Shown here one piece after another: positions 1-11,101 of a stretch of DNA of 41,321 nt (positions within the stretch are counted from its first letter, which is position 1; each line of letters opens with the position of its first letter). The notes beneath the pieces are model-generated. The model ran no database searches. It had not been told where the DNA came from and saw nothing but the letters and a program-made list of their open reading frames with translations. The position numbers and the translations under genes were made by a program. The stretch comes from an uncultured Cocleimonas sp. (GTDB lineage: Bacteria > Pseudomonadota > Gammaproteobacteria > Thiotrichales > Thiotrichaceae), in the NCBI GenBank assembly GCA_937929875.1, contig CALFUP010000229.1, positions 1-41,321 of the forward strand, given 5' to 3'.

Positions 1-899
1 CCGGGGAATCAGGAACGGGTAAAGAACTGGTAGCGAAAGCCCTTCACACCCATAGTCCCAGATCAGATAAGCCGTTTATTGCCATCAACACCGCAGCAAT
101 ACCAAGGGACTTATTAGAGTCAGAACTATTTGGCCACGAAAAAGGATCTTTTACAGGCGCACAAACACAACGTAAAGGTCGCTTCGAGCAAGCCAATGGC
201 GGAACCTTGTTTTTAGATGAAATCGGTGACATGCCTGCTGAATTACAAACTCGGTTATTACGTGTATTAGCAGATGGAGAATTCTATCGAGTCGGAGGCA
301 CTCAAGCGCTTAAAGTCGATGTTCGCATCGTAGCGGCTACACATCAAAACTTAGAGCAACACGTACAGAATGGTACTTTTCGTGAAGATTTATTTCACCG
401 ACTCAATGTAATTCGCCTTCAAATTCCTGCACTCCGAGAACGCGATGAAGACATTATTGTTTTGCTCAATCACTTTTTAGTTCAAGCAGCTCAAGAATTA
501 AACTCTGAACAAAAAGTACTTAGTATTGAAGTTACAGATTATCTTCAAACACTCAAGTGGCCAGGAAATGTACGCCAATTAGAAAACCTAAGTCGCTGGC
601 TTACCGTAATGGCGACAGGGCAAGAAATTACTTTAGACGACCTACCACCAGACCTGCGCGACAATCACAACAAAACCGATATTGATTGGGAAAAGTTACT
701 CTTTCAAGACATGATGCAACGCCTAAACAGAGGAGAAAGCGGGATTCTCGATTCACTTTTGCCAAAGTTTGAAAGCATAGCTTTAAGCGTCGCTTTAGAA
801 AAAACAGGGGGGAGAAAAAAAGATGCGGCTGACTTATTAGGCTGGGGAAGAAATACACTCACAAGAAAATTAAAAGAGTTGGATGATTTGAATCCATAA
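1..899 (+). CDS. ntrC: sigma-54-dependent response regulator NtrC family, 5'-truncated by the window edge
   Basis: Frame of ORF 207-899 is open back to base 3 and reads [15 protein letters not shown] (Walker A), [13 protein letters not shown] (GAFTGA motif), FLDEIGDMP (Walker B), C-terminal Fis-type [27 protein letters not shown]. Confidence 0.9.
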   Translation, partial: GESGTGKELVAKALHTHSPRSDKPFIAINTAAIPRDLLESELFGHEKGSFTGAQTQRKGRFEQANGGTLFLDEIGDMPAELQTRLLRVLADGEFYRVGGTQALKVDVRIVAATHQNLEQHVQNGTFREDLFHRLNVIRLQIPALRERDEDIIVLLNHFLVQAAQELNSEQKVLSIEVTDYLQTLKWPGNVRQLENLSRWLTVMATGQEITLDDLPPDLRDNHNKTDIDWEKLLFQDMMQRLNRGESGILDSLLPKFESIALSVALEKTGGRKKDAADLLGWGRNTLTRKLKELDDLNP

Positions 900-1009
900 A
901 AATTGATCATATCAAAATAGGTTGAAAGCGATTACTGATTTGGATTCCTAATTCAATATTATTTAACCAATAAACCTTCAGGGGCGTCTCTTCAACCAGC
1001 TGGTTGTTC

Positions 1010-1096
1010 AAAAAGTAGGGGGGTGTACTTCGGCAAGCTCAGCACGAGTCATTCGAGCTTACTCAATACAATCTTTCGAAAAAGCTCAGTACCAAT
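1010..1096 (+). repeat. dispersed G-rich element, core plus tandem tail
   Basis: AAAAAGTAGGGGGGTGT followed by ACTTCGGCAAGCTCAGCACGAGTC / ATTCGAGCTTACTCAATACAATC / TTTCGAAAAAGCTCAGTACC. Confidence 0.88.
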
Positions 1097-1244
1097 CCAG
1101 CTCGCATACTATGTGAATGGGTTCAGCTAATATTCACCTCAGAATGACTATACTCTCATTATCAAAATAGTAGCTTCTAGCGCTTAATATACTTAATTCT
1201 ACGAATAATAATTATAATGAAATATCTGTTATGAATGCCCCGTC

Positions 1245-3323
1245 ATGAAATACCGTTCTGAAATTGATGGTCTGAGAGCTATCGCTGTCTTACCTGTGAT
1301 ATTTTTTCATGCAGGCATCGATTTTTTAAGTGGCGGCTATGTCGGCGTAGACGTGTTCTTTGTGATCAGTGGTTTTCTAATTACCACAATCATAGTATCT
1401 GAGATTCAAGAAGGGTCTTTTTCACTCCTTAATTTTTATGAGAGGCGTGCGAGGCGCATTCTGCCAGCTTTATTTTTTGTCATGCTCGTATCTCTGCCAT
1501 TTGCATGGATGTGGTTATTACCCTCCGACCTGAAAGATTTTTCCAAAAGTTTGATTGCAGTTCCTACGTTTTCTTCAAATATATTGTTTTGGTCAGAGTC
1601 TGGCTATTGGGGAGAAAGTAATGAGATAAAGCCCATGCTACATACTTGGAGCTTAGCGGTTGAAGAGCAATATTATATATTCTTCCCGATTTTCTTGATG
1701 CTGATGTGGAAAATTCGCAAGCGTTGGATAATCAGTACCGTATTGGTGCTGGCCCTAATTAGTTTGGCTGCTTCACATTGGGGAGCTTATAACAAACCCA
1801 CTGTAAACTTCTTTATGTTGCCTACGAGGTTATGGGAATTGGCGATTGGTGCATTGATTGCATTTTATTTACTGCGTCACAACAAAGAGTTTTCTCCTAG
1901 TAAAACACTCAGTGAAGCCTTGGGCATACTTGGTTTATCGATGATCGCCTATGCCGTTTTTATGTTTGATGAGACGACGCCATTCCCTAGTTTGTATGCA
2001 CTTGTGCCTACTGTAGGTGCAGCTTTGATTATTCTGTTTGCCTCATCAAATACGCTAGTCGGTAAATTGCTAAGCTCTAAATTATTGGTTGGATTAGGTT
2101 TAATAAGTTTTAGTATTTATCTATGGCATCAACCGCTTCTCGCTTTTGCTCGTCATGGTAGTTTCTATCAACCTAGCACCATAGCTTTGTCAGCACTTGC
2201 ACTATTGTCGATTCCTTTGGCCTATCTTAGTTGGCGATTTGTCGAACAGCCTTTTAGAACGAAAGGCAATTTTGACAGAAAAACGATATTTACATTGTCC
2301 GCTGCTGGCTCGTTTGCATTCATTGCAATTGGCCTCTCGGGTATTATGACGAATGGCTATGAGCAAAGAGCGACTAAAAGCGATGTAACCATGAGATCAA
2401 TAGATCAGCGTTGGAGAATCAATGCGGGATTAGACCTAGAATGTACAGAACAATTTACCTTATCAGAAAAATGTAATACCAGTGATAAACCAGAAATCAT
2501 GGTGTGGGGTGACTCTTATGCCATGCATTTAGTGAAAGGAATCATGGCATCAAAACCTGATGTAAAGCTCATTCAAATGACAAAATATGTCTGTGGACCT
2601 TTCTTAGGTATCGCGCCCATAGTTAAACCTGATTATCCCGTTAGTTGGTCAAAGGAGTGTCTTGGTTTTAATAAGCAAGTTAAACAGTGGTTAGAACAAA
2701 ATGACAGTATTAAGTATGCAGTCCTTTCATCACCTTTTAGTCAGTATTTAGGGAATGATTCAGAGATTTTACTTAGTGATGGAAAACAAACGGCTGCAAG
2801 TATTGAATTGATATCAGCTGAATTTAAAAAGACCTTAAAAGCGTTAGCTGAAATGGGAGTTAAGCCTATCGTTTTCTCACCACCGCCAGCTAATGGTATA
2901 AATCTGGGTAGATGTCTTACAAGGGCCGAGTGGAAGGGAAAAGAGTTGAGAGCATGCAACTTTAATAAAGATAGCATGTTAGATATTAGAGAAGTTGTTT
3001 ATAAATTTTTAGACACGATAGAAGACAAATACGAAGTAGTTCGCCTTGATGATTATATGTGTGAAGGGCGTGAATGCAATACGCACATTGACTCTACTTT
3101 CTTGTTTAGAGATGAGGGACATCTTTCTCACGAAGGTACTGAATTACTGGGTAAAAAACATGGCTTTTATGAGAGCATTGTTGACAATAATAGTGAGTCC
3201 TATTTTCAAGAGCATGATCAAAATACGACTCATTCTAGCAAAGAAGATATAGTCATATTAAATTCGCTTAAATCTAAAAATATCAAACCAAAGGGCAAAG
3301 CTATTTCTATTAATGTGCGATGA
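1245..3323 (+). CDS. acyltransferase 3 (OafA/YrhL type) with C-terminal SGNH domain
   Basis: N-terminal YRSEIDGLRAIAVLPVIFFHAG...GGYVGVDVFFVISGFLI, many TM segments, C-terminal WGDSYAMHL SGNH block. Confidence 0.93.
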   Translation: MKYRSEIDGLRAIAVLPVIFFHAGIDFLSGGYVGVDVFFVISGFLITTIIVSEIQEGSFSLLNFYERRARRILPALFFVMLVSLPFAWMWLLPSDLKDFSKSLIAVPTFSSNILFWSESGYWGESNEIKPMLHTWSLAVEEQYYIFFPIFLMLMWKIRKRWIISTVLVLALISLAASHWGAYNKPTVNFFMLPTRLWELAIGALIAFYLLRHNKEFSPSKTLSEALGILGLSMIAYAVFMFDETTPFPSLYALVPTVGAALIILFASSNTLVGKLLSSKLLVGLGLISFSIYLWHQPLLAFARHGSFYQPSTIALSALALLSIPLAYLSWRFVEQPFRTKGNFDRKTIFTLSAAGSFAFIAIGLSGIMTNGYEQRATKSDVTMRSIDQRWRINAGLDLECTEQFTLSEKCNTSDKPEIMVWGDSYAMHLVKGIMASKPDVKLIQMTKYVCGPFLGIAPIVKPDYPVSWSKECLGFNKQVKQWLEQNDSIKYAVLSSPFSQYLGNDSEILLSDGKQTAASIELISAEFKKTLKALAEMGVKPIVFSPPPANGINLGRCLTRAEWKGKELRACNFNKDSMLDIREVVYKFLDTIEDKYEVVRLDDYMCEGRECNTHIDSTFLFRDEGHLSHEGTELLGKKHGFYESIVDNNSESYFQEHDQNTTHSSKEDIVILNSLKSKNIKPKGKAISINVR

Positions 3324-3355
3324 AATCTCTTAATTAGATACAGATTCAGACGTTT

Positions 3356-3373
3356 AAAAAGTAGGGGGGTGTC
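3356..3373 (+). repeat. dispersed G-rich element core
   Basis: AAAAAGTAGGGGGGTGTC. Confidence 0.92.
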
Positions 3374-3502
3374 ATTTTTTTAAGATTCGGATGATCTTAT
3401 CTACCTTGCAGAACGGATTTAGTACTTTTCTATAATTATATAGATCAGGAATCAATATTCCCGACCTATATATCTTTACAATGTTCCTACTTATGTTGTT
3501 AT

Positions 3503-4501
3503 TTAAGCACCGAAATAATTCTGGTAACCAAATAATGCAACTGAACCACCTGTATGTAAGAAAATAATACGTTGGCCCTTTTTGAACTCACCCTTACGGA
3601 TCAAGTCGATCATGCCAGCCATGCCTTTCGCTGAGTAGACTGGGTCAAATAATAGCCCCTCTAATTCTGCAAGCATTTTGATTGCTTCGATACCGCCTTC
3701 AGATGGAATGCCGTAGCCTTCGCCAACATAGTTACAATTAGCAACTACATCTTCTTTAGTCACTGCCGGAGCATTGGGAAATTGAGCTAAAGTCTTTTCT
3801 GTTAGTGCCAAAACGGCTGCTTCTTGCTTGTCTTTTGGAGCACGAACGCCGATACCTAAGATCGGAATCGGAGAACTAACCATTTTAAAACCAGCAACTA
3901 AACCCGCTTGAGTGCCTTGGCTTCCAGTCGCATGAATAATGTGATCAAATTGCAAGCCCGTAGAATTAATTTGGTTCATTAATTCAATACCGCAATTCAC
4001 GTAACCTAGAGCACCTGTTGGGTTTGATCCGCCACCTGGGATAACGTAAGTTTTAACCCCTTGTGCTTCAAATTTAGCTGCGGCGTCTAGTAGTTCCTGA
4101 TGCATATCTAAATCAGCTGGACGGTGTTCGTAAGTCGCACCGTGAAGTGTATCTAGTAAAACGTTACCATTATCTAAGTAAAGTGACTCAGTACTGCCCG
4201 TTCTATTTTCAAGAAGTAAATGACACTTAAAACCTAATTTTGCAGCAGCAGCAGCCGTTTGACGGGCGTGGTTTGATTGAACCGCACCTTGAGTCAAAAC
4301 CATTTCAGCGCCTTGTTCAATAGCTTCTGCCATTAAAAATTCTAGCTTACGTGTCTTGTTACCACCTGTTGAAAGACCAGTACAATCGTCACGTTTGATC
4401 CAAATTTCAGGTCCACCTAATGCTTCACTTAAGCGAGGTAAATGCTCTAAAGGTGTTGGAAGGTGTCCGAGTTGTACTCGAGGGAATGCTGTTAAGTCCA
4501 T
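3503..4501 (-). CDS. cuyA: PLP-dependent D-cysteine desulfhydrase / L-cysteate sulfo-lyase (CuyA-like)
   Basis: [63 protein letters not shown]; motifs resemble CuyA more than DcyD (from memory, no alignment run). Confidence 0.75.
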   Translation of the reverse strand: MDLTAFPRVQLGHLPTPLEHLPRLSEALGGPEIWIKRDDCTGLSTGGNKTRKLEFLMAEAIEQGAEMVLTQGAVQSNHARQTAAAAAKLGFKCHLLLENRTGSTESLYLDNGNVLLDTLHGATYEHRPADLDMHQELLDAAAKFEAQGVKTYVIPGGGSNPTGALGYVNCGIELMNQINSTGLQFDHIIHATGSQGTQAGLVAGFKMVSSPIPILGIGVRAPKDKQEAAVLALTEKTLAQFPNAPAVTKEDVVANCNYVGEGYGIPSEGGIEAIKMLAELEGLLFDPVYSAKGMAGMIDLIRKGEFKKGQRIIFLHTGGSVALFGYQNYFGA

Positions 4502-4714
4502 AATGTGTCTCCGATATTCCTGAAAAAATGGCAGGATTGATTTGCTAGGGGTTTGGAAGAGTCATAATTACTTTCGTTAAATATAACCATGAATCCTTAA
4601 TTTATTACCAAACATAATATAACATGTGTAATATGATGAATAGAATCGTTAAAGTTTAAAATAGCATGCATTTTGCACATGATAATTAGACTTTCTGCGT
4701 AGGTTATATTTTAG

Positions 4715-5647
4715 ATGGATCAACAATCACTAGAAGATTTGTTAGCACTTATCGAGTTACGTAATATCACTTTGGCGGCACAACGTAGAAATGTATCTCA
4801 GTCTGCTTATTCGCGTCGCTTGAAGGCAATTGAAGATCGGTATGAAATCAATTTAGTTGATCGTACTGGTCGTCCAGCCGTTCCTACCCAAACGCTTAAA
4901 GCGATGCAGGAAGAGATAGAGTTTGCGTTGATAAGTTTGAAACGAGTCAGTAACAGCTTTAGCCGAAGTGTTGATATGGATCCTGTCATATCGATAGCTG
5001 CGGTACATTCGCTCTCAGCTGGGCCATTGCCCTTGGCTTTAAGTAAGATAGAAGATCATTTATCTCAGCTACGCATCCATATTCAGTCGGCGAATCAGGA
5101 TATTTGTTTTCAATTACTGATGACGGAAGAAGTCTCTTTAATGTTAGCTTATGAAACCGATGATAAAAAACTTCAAGCGCCCAAAGGTTTGGTTAAAAAA
5201 ACCTTTGTCACAATGGATAGATTAATACCTGTCAGCACGCCTACTTTAGCGAAGACAATTAAAGAGATAATACCTGGAGAAGAGCTGATTCCTTTGATTG
5301 CTTATCCTTCCGATATTTTCTTAGGCGAAGTCTTATACCGCGATATATTGGTTCATTCCAAACATATTTATTCTAAGAAGTTGGTGGCAGGCATGGCGAG
5401 TGTGGGTTTAGCCTCTGCCAAAGCGGGTTTGGGCGTTGCTTGGCTACCTGCATCGGTTATCAAAAACGAAATTCAAAACGGACAATTAGTTGTCATTGAA
5501 GAGCAGGGTTTTTTAGGTGTTGACCTTGAAATTTCAATGTTGCAATTAAGAACAAAAGATATGCAGCAATTAAAACCATTGCTGGATGCCTTGGTTGAAG
5601 CAATATCTACTACTGTAAATGAAGAGAGTCTTCCACTCGTAAATTAG
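4715..5647 (+). CDS. LysR-family transcriptional regulator, divergent from the cuyA-like gene
   Basis: N-terminal HTH LEDLLALIELRNITLAAQRRNVSQSAYSRRLKAIEDRYEINLVDRTGRP; substrate-binding-domain length. Confidence 0.88.
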   Translation: MDQQSLEDLLALIELRNITLAAQRRNVSQSAYSRRLKAIEDRYEINLVDRTGRPAVPTQTLKAMQEEIEFALISLKRVSNSFSRSVDMDPVISIAAVHSLSAGPLPLALSKIEDHLSQLRIHIQSANQDICFQLLMTEEVSLMLAYETDDKKLQAPKGLVKKTFVTMDRLIPVSTPTLAKTIKEIIPGEELIPLIAYPSDIFLGEVLYRDILVHSKHIYSKKLVAGMASVGLASAKAGLGVAWLPASVIKNEIQNGQLVVIEEQGFLGVDLEISMLQLRTKDMQQLKPLLDALVEAISTTVNEESLPLVN

Positions 5648-5682
5648 AGAATAAACGAGTTCTGCAAAAAATAGGAAAGAAT

Positions 5683-6432
5683 ATGCAAAAAAAAATTGTA
5701 GGTGTTTTAGGAGGTATGGGGCCAGATGCAACGGTAGATTTTATGTCGAAGGTGATCTCTAAAACTAAGCAGAATAATGCAACCTTGAACAAAGCTGGCA
5801 GTGATCAAGATCATATTAGAATGCTGATTGATCATAATCCAACAGTTCCAAATCGTAATAACGCCATTCGTCAGAAAAAGAATAACGAAGACGTTAGTGA
5901 AGATGTAGGAGCGCACCTCGCTGATATGGCAAAACGATTAGAAAATGCAAATGCTGATTTTTTGGTTATGGTGTGTAATACCGCACACGCGTTTAAAGCT
6001 GATATTGAGCAAGCAGTGAAGATACCTTTTGTTAGTATCATTGATGAAGTCACGAATGAACTAATTAATACTCAGGCTAAAAATACAAAAGTCGGCATCA
6101 TGGCTGCTCAAGGCTGTTTAGACTCTGAGTTATATCAACAATCAATATCCGCAGCTGGTTTTGAAATAGTCATCTGGAGCGAAGATGAGCTCGCAGATTT
6201 TATGCAGATTATGTATAGAATTAAAGGCGGCGACATTAGTGAACAAGTAAAGGAAGATACCTTATCAATGGCGAATATTTTAATTGATAGAGGCGCTGAA
6301 GTCATACTTGCTGGCTGTACTGAAATTCCCTTAGTACTGCATGAAGATCAATTAACAGTGCAGATGTTGGCATCGACAGATATATTAGTGGATCGCGTAA
6401 TAGATTATTGTTTAGGCAATCAGAGTATTTAG
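5683..6432 (+). CDS. aspartate/glutamate racemase family protein
   Basis: GVLGGMGPDATVDFM, both catalytic Cys contexts MVCNTAHAF and LAGCTEIPLVL. Confidence 0.92.
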   Translation: MQKKIVGVLGGMGPDATVDFMSKVISKTKQNNATLNKAGSDQDHIRMLIDHNPTVPNRNNAIRQKKNNEDVSEDVGAHLADMAKRLENANADFLVMVCNTAHAFKADIEQAVKIPFVSIIDEVTNELINTQAKNTKVGIMAAQGCLDSELYQQSISAAGFEIVIWSEDELADFMQIMYRIKGGDISEQVKEDTLSMANILIDRGAEVILAGCTEIPLVLHEDQLTVQMLASTDILVDRVIDYCLGNQSI

Positions 6433-6444
6433 ATAGGTTAAAAA

Positions 6445-6462
6445 GACACCCCCCCACTTTTT
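6445..6462 (-). repeat. dispersed G-rich element core
   Basis: GACACCCCCCCACTTTTT on +. Confidence 0.92.
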
Positions 6463-6510
6463 GGATGTTTTTTAATTCAATAGTTAAAACAGATCAAATA
6501 GAGATACAAA

Positions 6511-7707
6511 ATGAAGCATTTTAAAAAATCATTTACACAACAAGAAGCCATACCTGAATCTGCAATTGAAGATGCTGTAGAGGTAATGCGAACAGGTCGC
6601 TTACATCGTTACAATGCATTAGAAGGTGAGCAGACTCCTACGGAATTACTCGAATTAGAATTCGCAGACTATTTAGGTGTACCTTATTGTTTGGCAGTAA
6701 CTTCAGGTGGCTATGCTTTACAGATTGCCATGCGTGCGGCGGGTGTTGAATCTGGTGATAAAATATTATGCAATGCTTTTACGTTGGCACCTGTGCCTGG
6801 GGCAATTCACAATACTGGCGCGGTACCTGTTTTAATCGAAGCGGCAGATGATTACTGTATTGATCTCGATGATTTAGAGGCTAAAGCAAAAGCCAGTGGT
6901 GCTAAGTTCTTCATGCTGTCACACATGCGTGGCCATATCGCTGATATGGATAGAGTGATGGATATCTGTGAAAAATACGAAATATTTCTGATAGAAGACT
7001 GCGCACATACCATGGGAGCAAAATGGGATGGAAAAAACAGTGGTACTTTTGGTGATATTGCTTGTTTTAGTAATCAAACCTATAAGCATATTAACTCAGG
7101 TGAGGGCGGATTTTTAACCTCAGAAGATCCTGAAATAATGGCGAAAGCGATAATGTATTCTGGTTCTTATATGCTTTTTGAACGTCACTTGGCAGCACCA
7201 CCAAAAGAAGTCTTCGAACAGATTAGATTTGAAACGCCGAACTTCAGCGGTCGCATGGATAATCTTCGTGCAGCAATTTTACGTCCACAACTAAAAGATA
7301 TAAAACGACAGTGTGATCGATGGAATGAACGCTACTCTATATTAGCAAACGGTTTTAGAAAAAGTGAAGCGATTCATATCCCTGAACGTCCTGAGAAAGA
7401 ACAATTTGTTGCAAGCTCCATTCAGTTTTCGGTACTTAATTTCAATCGTGAGCAAATCGCCCAGTTCCAACAAAAATGTAGTGAACGCGGTGTAATGCTG
7501 AAATGGTTTGGCGGAGCAGAGCCGACAGGCTACACAAGCCGTTACGATAGTTGGAAATATATCGCTGACATGCCAAAGTTATCTAAGACTGAGGAAATTC
7601 TAGAGACGTTAATGGATATGCGAATTCCGTTGACCTTTGATTTGGATGATTGTCAGTTGATCACTGAAATCGTTGTTGAAGAGGCGAATGCAATTGTAGG
7701 AGCTTAA
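6511..7707 (+). CDS. DegT/DnrJ/EryC1/StrS-family PLP aminotransferase
   Basis: LAVTSGGYALQIAMRAAGV, EDCAHTMGAKWDGKNSGTFGDIACFSNQTYKHINSGEGG (PLP-Lys region). Confidence 0.88.
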   Translation: MKHFKKSFTQQEAIPESAIEDAVEVMRTGRLHRYNALEGEQTPTELLELEFADYLGVPYCLAVTSGGYALQIAMRAAGVESGDKILCNAFTLAPVPGAIHNTGAVPVLIEAADDYCIDLDDLEAKAKASGAKFFMLSHMRGHIADMDRVMDICEKYEIFLIEDCAHTMGAKWDGKNSGTFGDIACFSNQTYKHINSGEGGFLTSEDPEIMAKAIMYSGSYMLFERHLAAPPKEVFEQIRFETPNFSGRMDNLRAAILRPQLKDIKRQCDRWNERYSILANGFRKSEAIHIPERPEKEQFVASSIQFSVLNFNREQIAQFQQKCSERGVMLKWFGGAEPTGYTSRYDSWKYIADMPKLSKTEEILETLMDMRIPLTFDLDDCQLITEIVVEEANAIVGA

Positions 7708-7818
7708 GTCTTTTTAAAACCCCATGAGCATTTCAGAAATAGTAAAAAAATAAAATAATGTAATAAGGAGGCCTAAACTAGAAGGTTATAGGCCTCTAAC
7801 GAAAGCTAGAGTATTTAT

Positions 7819-9522
7819 TTAAGAAACTGCTACTTTTTTCTTAAGCGCTGTCTTTCTTTTAACAGGTGCTTTCTTCTTTGCGGGTAAAATAGGGTCCCAG
7901 CTTTTACCATCAGACATAGTCCAATCCATCAACCAATTTTCAGGAACGGTACTCTTCTTGAGCAAGCAGTCTTCTTCTAGGGTAGGATATATTTCAGCAT
8001 AAGTAGCAATTTCATTTTCACTCACACGACGGTTTATATGGCGTGGTAGTACCTGCTCTGTATGACTCAAACCAGACACAGCGAGAAGATCGACTAAATA
8101 ATGAATCATTTTTTTGTGATAACTACCGACTCGCTCTCCTTTGAGATCAATATCTAAGTTTTTGTATCGCGCTGGGTCTTGTGTCGCAATACCTGTTGGA
8201 CATTTGTCGGTATTGCAATGGCGTGATTGAATACAGCCAAGCGCAAACATCATGCCGCGAGCAGAATTGATAGTATCAGCACCCAATGCCAAAACTCTCA
8301 TCATATGAAAAGCTGAAATAACCTTGCCGGCAACGATGATACGAATATCATCACGTACCCCAAAACCGATAAGGGCATTATGGACAAAATTAAGGCCGTC
8401 GCGCATAGGCGTTCCTACTGAATTCATTAGCTCAATTGGAGCAGCACCAGTGCCGCCTTCTGAACCGTCAACCGTGATAAAGTCGGGTGTCATTCCCGTT
8501 TCTTTCATTGCTTTACAGATCGCTAAAAACTCTGTTTTATGACCAATACAGAGTTTGAAGCCAACAGGCTTACCCCCACTAAGTTCGCGTAATTTTGTAA
8601 CGAATTCAAGCAAGCCCTGAGGTGTTGAAAATGCGGTATGAGCTGGGGGTGATATCACGGCTTTTCCAACGGGAACCCCTCTAATCTCAGCAATCTCCTC
8701 ATTGACTTTTAAGGCGGGTAAAATTCCACCATGGCCTGGTTTAGCACCTTGAGATAATTTGACCTCAATCATTTTTATTGATTTTTGAGCTGATGTTATT
8801 TTAAATTTTTCTGCACTAAAACCACCATCTTCAGCACGACAACCAAAGTACCCTGTACCCACTTGCCAGATTAAATCACCGCCATGTTTAAGGTGATAAG
8901 GACTCACTCCACCTTCGCCAGTGTTATGAGCAAAATTATTCTTTTTTGCACCCATGTTCAAAGCTTCGATAGCATTCTTACTCAAGGCACCATAACTCAT
9001 GGCAGATATATTCAAAGGTGAAGCCGCATAGGGTTGTTTACAGTGTTTCTCACCAAAAATAATTCTCGGGTCTTCATCATGAATAGGCTCAGGATCAAGT
9101 GAATGATTCAGCCATTCTGCGCCCACTCGATTAGCATCAAATACTGAACCAAATGCACGAGTATCACGAGCGCCTTTAGAGCGCTGATAAACCAGTGTTC
9201 TGTATTCACGACTAATTGGCATCCCGTTGGTGTCAGATTCGATGAAATACTGTTGGATCTCAGGTCGAAAAGATTCTAGAAAATAACGGAAATGGCAAAC
9301 AACAGGATATAGTCTTCGCAACGTTTGGCTTTTTTGTGTCATATCGCTAATACCGAGAGCAATCAGTGGCAACACAACGATAAATGCAAGAAGTGCAGAA
9401 CTCCAAATAGTTGATAACACAAGAATAAGAATGGTAACTGCTATTGAGATGATGACGAAGTTTATTCTAGCGGTCATTTTAGGGTCCTTTCTGGATTGAT
9501 TTGCTATAACGATCTTTAGCAT
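7819..9522 (-). CDS. FMN-binding glutamate synthase-family membrane-anchored protein; likely true start at ATG 9477
   Basis: SAMSYGALSKNAIEALNMGAKKNNFAHNTGEGG, CNTDKCPTGIATQ; Shine-Dalgarno-like AGAAAGGA precedes ATG 9477 (MTARINFVIISIAVTIL TM). Confidence 0.9.
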   Translation of the reverse strand: MLKIVIANQSRKDPKMTARINFVIISIAVTILILVLSTIWSSALLAFIVVLPLIALGISDMTQKSQTLRRLYPVVCHFRYFLESFRPEIQQYFIESDTNGMPISREYRTLVYQRSKGARDTRAFGSVFDANRVGAEWLNHSLDPEPIHDEDPRIIFGEKHCKQPYAASPLNISAMSYGALSKNAIEALNMGAKKNNFAHNTGEGGVSPYHLKHGGDLIWQVGTGYFGCRAEDGGFSAEKFKITSAQKSIKMIEVKLSQGAKPGHGGILPALKVNEEIAEIRGVPVGKAVISPPAHTAFSTPQGLLEFVTKLRELSGGKPVGFKLCIGHKTEFLAICKAMKETGMTPDFITVDGSEGGTGAAPIELMNSVGTPMRDGLNFVHNALIGFGVRDDIRIIVAGKVISAFHMMRVLALGADTINSARGMMFALGCIQSRHCNTDKCPTGIATQDPARYKNLDIDLKGERVGSYHKKMIHYLVDLLAVSGLSHTEQVLPRHINRRVSENEIATYAEIYPTLEEDCLLKKSTVPENWLMDWTMSDGKSWDPILPAKKKAPVKRKTALKKKVAVS

Positions 9523-9633
9523 CGTAAGCTATTTGCAAAAAGATGAAACACATTAAAAATAGAACATAAATATAAAAAAAATAGAAACGCGAAAACAGAC
9601 TTTCCTAAAAAGAAAGCTACGAGAAATATTGTA

Positions 9634-9672
9634 GACATTAAAAAGCTGGTTTATTACCAGCTTTTTAATGTC
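9634..9672 (-). terminator. Rho-independent (possibly bidirectional) terminator downstream of gltA
   Basis: Perfect 17-bp arms GACATTAAAAAGCTGGT-TTATT-ACCAGCTTTTTAATGTC. Confidence 0.75.
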
Positions 9673-9696
9673 TCAAGAAAGGCTGTTTTTAAAAGC

Positions 9697-9713
9697 ACAC
9701 CCCCCTACTTTTT
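9697..9713 (-). repeat. dispersed G-rich element core
   Basis: ACACCCCCCTACTTTTT on +. Confidence 0.92.
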
Positions 9714-9790
9714 GATATTTAAGTATTTACTTTGTTTTAAACTTGGTAGGTAATTGCGTAAGTAAGGTTTTCATATCTTAAAATATCCTA

Positions 9791-11101
9791 CTAACGCTGA
9801 TCCATTCTTTTGTAGTCACGAGTCGCTTCACCAGTATATAACTGACGAGGGCGACCGATCTTAGCTCTAGGATCTCCCATCATTTCATTCCATTGAGATA
9901 TCCAGCCAACTGTACGGCCAAGGGCAAATAACACAGTAAACATATTCAACGGTATACCCATTCCCAAGAAAATGATGCCGGAGTAGAAATCAACATTTGG
10001 ATAGAGGTTACGAGACTTAAAGTATTCATCTTCCAGGGCGACTTTTTCCAATTCCATCGCAGTATCGAGTAATGCTTGATGCTTAGGGTCACTCACTGGA
10101 TTGTTTTCCAACATTTCATGACAAATTTCGCGAATGATCTTAGCGCGAGGGTCGTAGTTTTTATAGACACGATGACCAAAACCCATCAGTCTAAATGAGT
10201 CATTTTTATCTTTAGCGCGATCTATGAAATCAGATAATGGTTTGCCGGATTCGTTTATTTCCGTCAACATATGAATAACCGCTTCGTTGGCTCCACCATG
10301 AGCGGGCCCCCATAATGAAGCAATACCTGCTGATAACACGGCGAATGGATTCGCTTGTGAACTACCAGCGAGACGAACAGTTGAAGTTGAAGCATTTTGC
10401 TCATGATCAGCATGCAGAATTAAAATAACATCTAACGCTTTCGCCATTATTGGGTCGACTTTGTATTCTTCTGATGGCATGGAAAACATCATGTGTAGGA
10501 AATTTTCGCTATAGCCTAAATCGTTTCTAGGTTGTACAAAAGGCATTCCCATGGCGTAGCGATAACTCCACGCCGCAATTGTTGGCATTTTAGCAATTAA
10601 ACGATGGGCAGCATCCATACGGTCACTCGCATCATGAACATTTTCATCGTCATGATAAAATGATGATAAGCCGCCTACAACACCTACCATGATTGCCATC
10701 GGATGAGCATCACGACGGAATCCGCTGTAAAATGTCTTAAGTTGCTCATGCAACATACAACGGCTATTGAGCGCTTTTACAAACTCTTCTAACTCAGCAG
10801 TTGTTGGTAATTCTCCATTGAGTAACAGGTAGCATGTTTCAGTAAAGGTACTTTCTTCAGCTAGTTGCTCGATAGGATAACCTCGATATTCAAGAATACC
10901 TTTATCACCATCTAAGTAGGTGATATTACTCCAGCAACTTGCCGTCGCCATAAAACCTGGATCATAGGTGAAATACCCTAATTCTTTGTAAAGACTGCTG
11001 ATATCAATAGTCATCGGGCCACTGGTAGGCTTAAGAAGGTCTAACTCAATTTCTTTACCAGTACGATTATCAATAAGCGTAACACTATCTTTATTGGGCA
11101 T
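9791..11101 (-). CDS. gltA: citrate synthase
   Basis: [68 protein letters not shown]. Confidence 0.97.
   Translation of the reverse strand: MPNKDSVTLIDNRTGKEIELDLLKPTSGPMTIDISSLYKELGYFTYDPGFMATASCWSNITYLDGDKGILEYRGYPIEQLAEESTFTETCYLLLNGELPTTAELEEFVKALNSRCMLHEQLKTFYSGFRRDAHPMAIMVGVVGGLSSFYHDDENVHDASDRMDAAHRLIAKMPTIAAWSYRYAMGMPFVQPRNDLGYSENFLHMMFSMPSEEYKVDPIMAKALDVILILHADHEQNASTSTVRLAGSSQANPFAVLSAGIASLWGPAHGGANEAVIHMLTEINESGKPLSDFIDRAKDKNDSFRLMGFGHRVYKNYDPRAKIIREICHEMLENNPVSDPKHQALLDTAMELEKVALEDEYFKSRNLYPNVDFYSGIIFLGMGIPLNMFTVLFALGRTVGWISQWNEMMGDPRAKIGRPRQLYTGEATRDYKRMDQR

Noticed and set aside
7768-7796. GAGGCCTA...TAGGCCTC hairpin as a terminator
   Set aside because: Eight-bp stem with a 13-nt loop and no T-tract on either strand; it may still act between the convergent genes but the support is weak.
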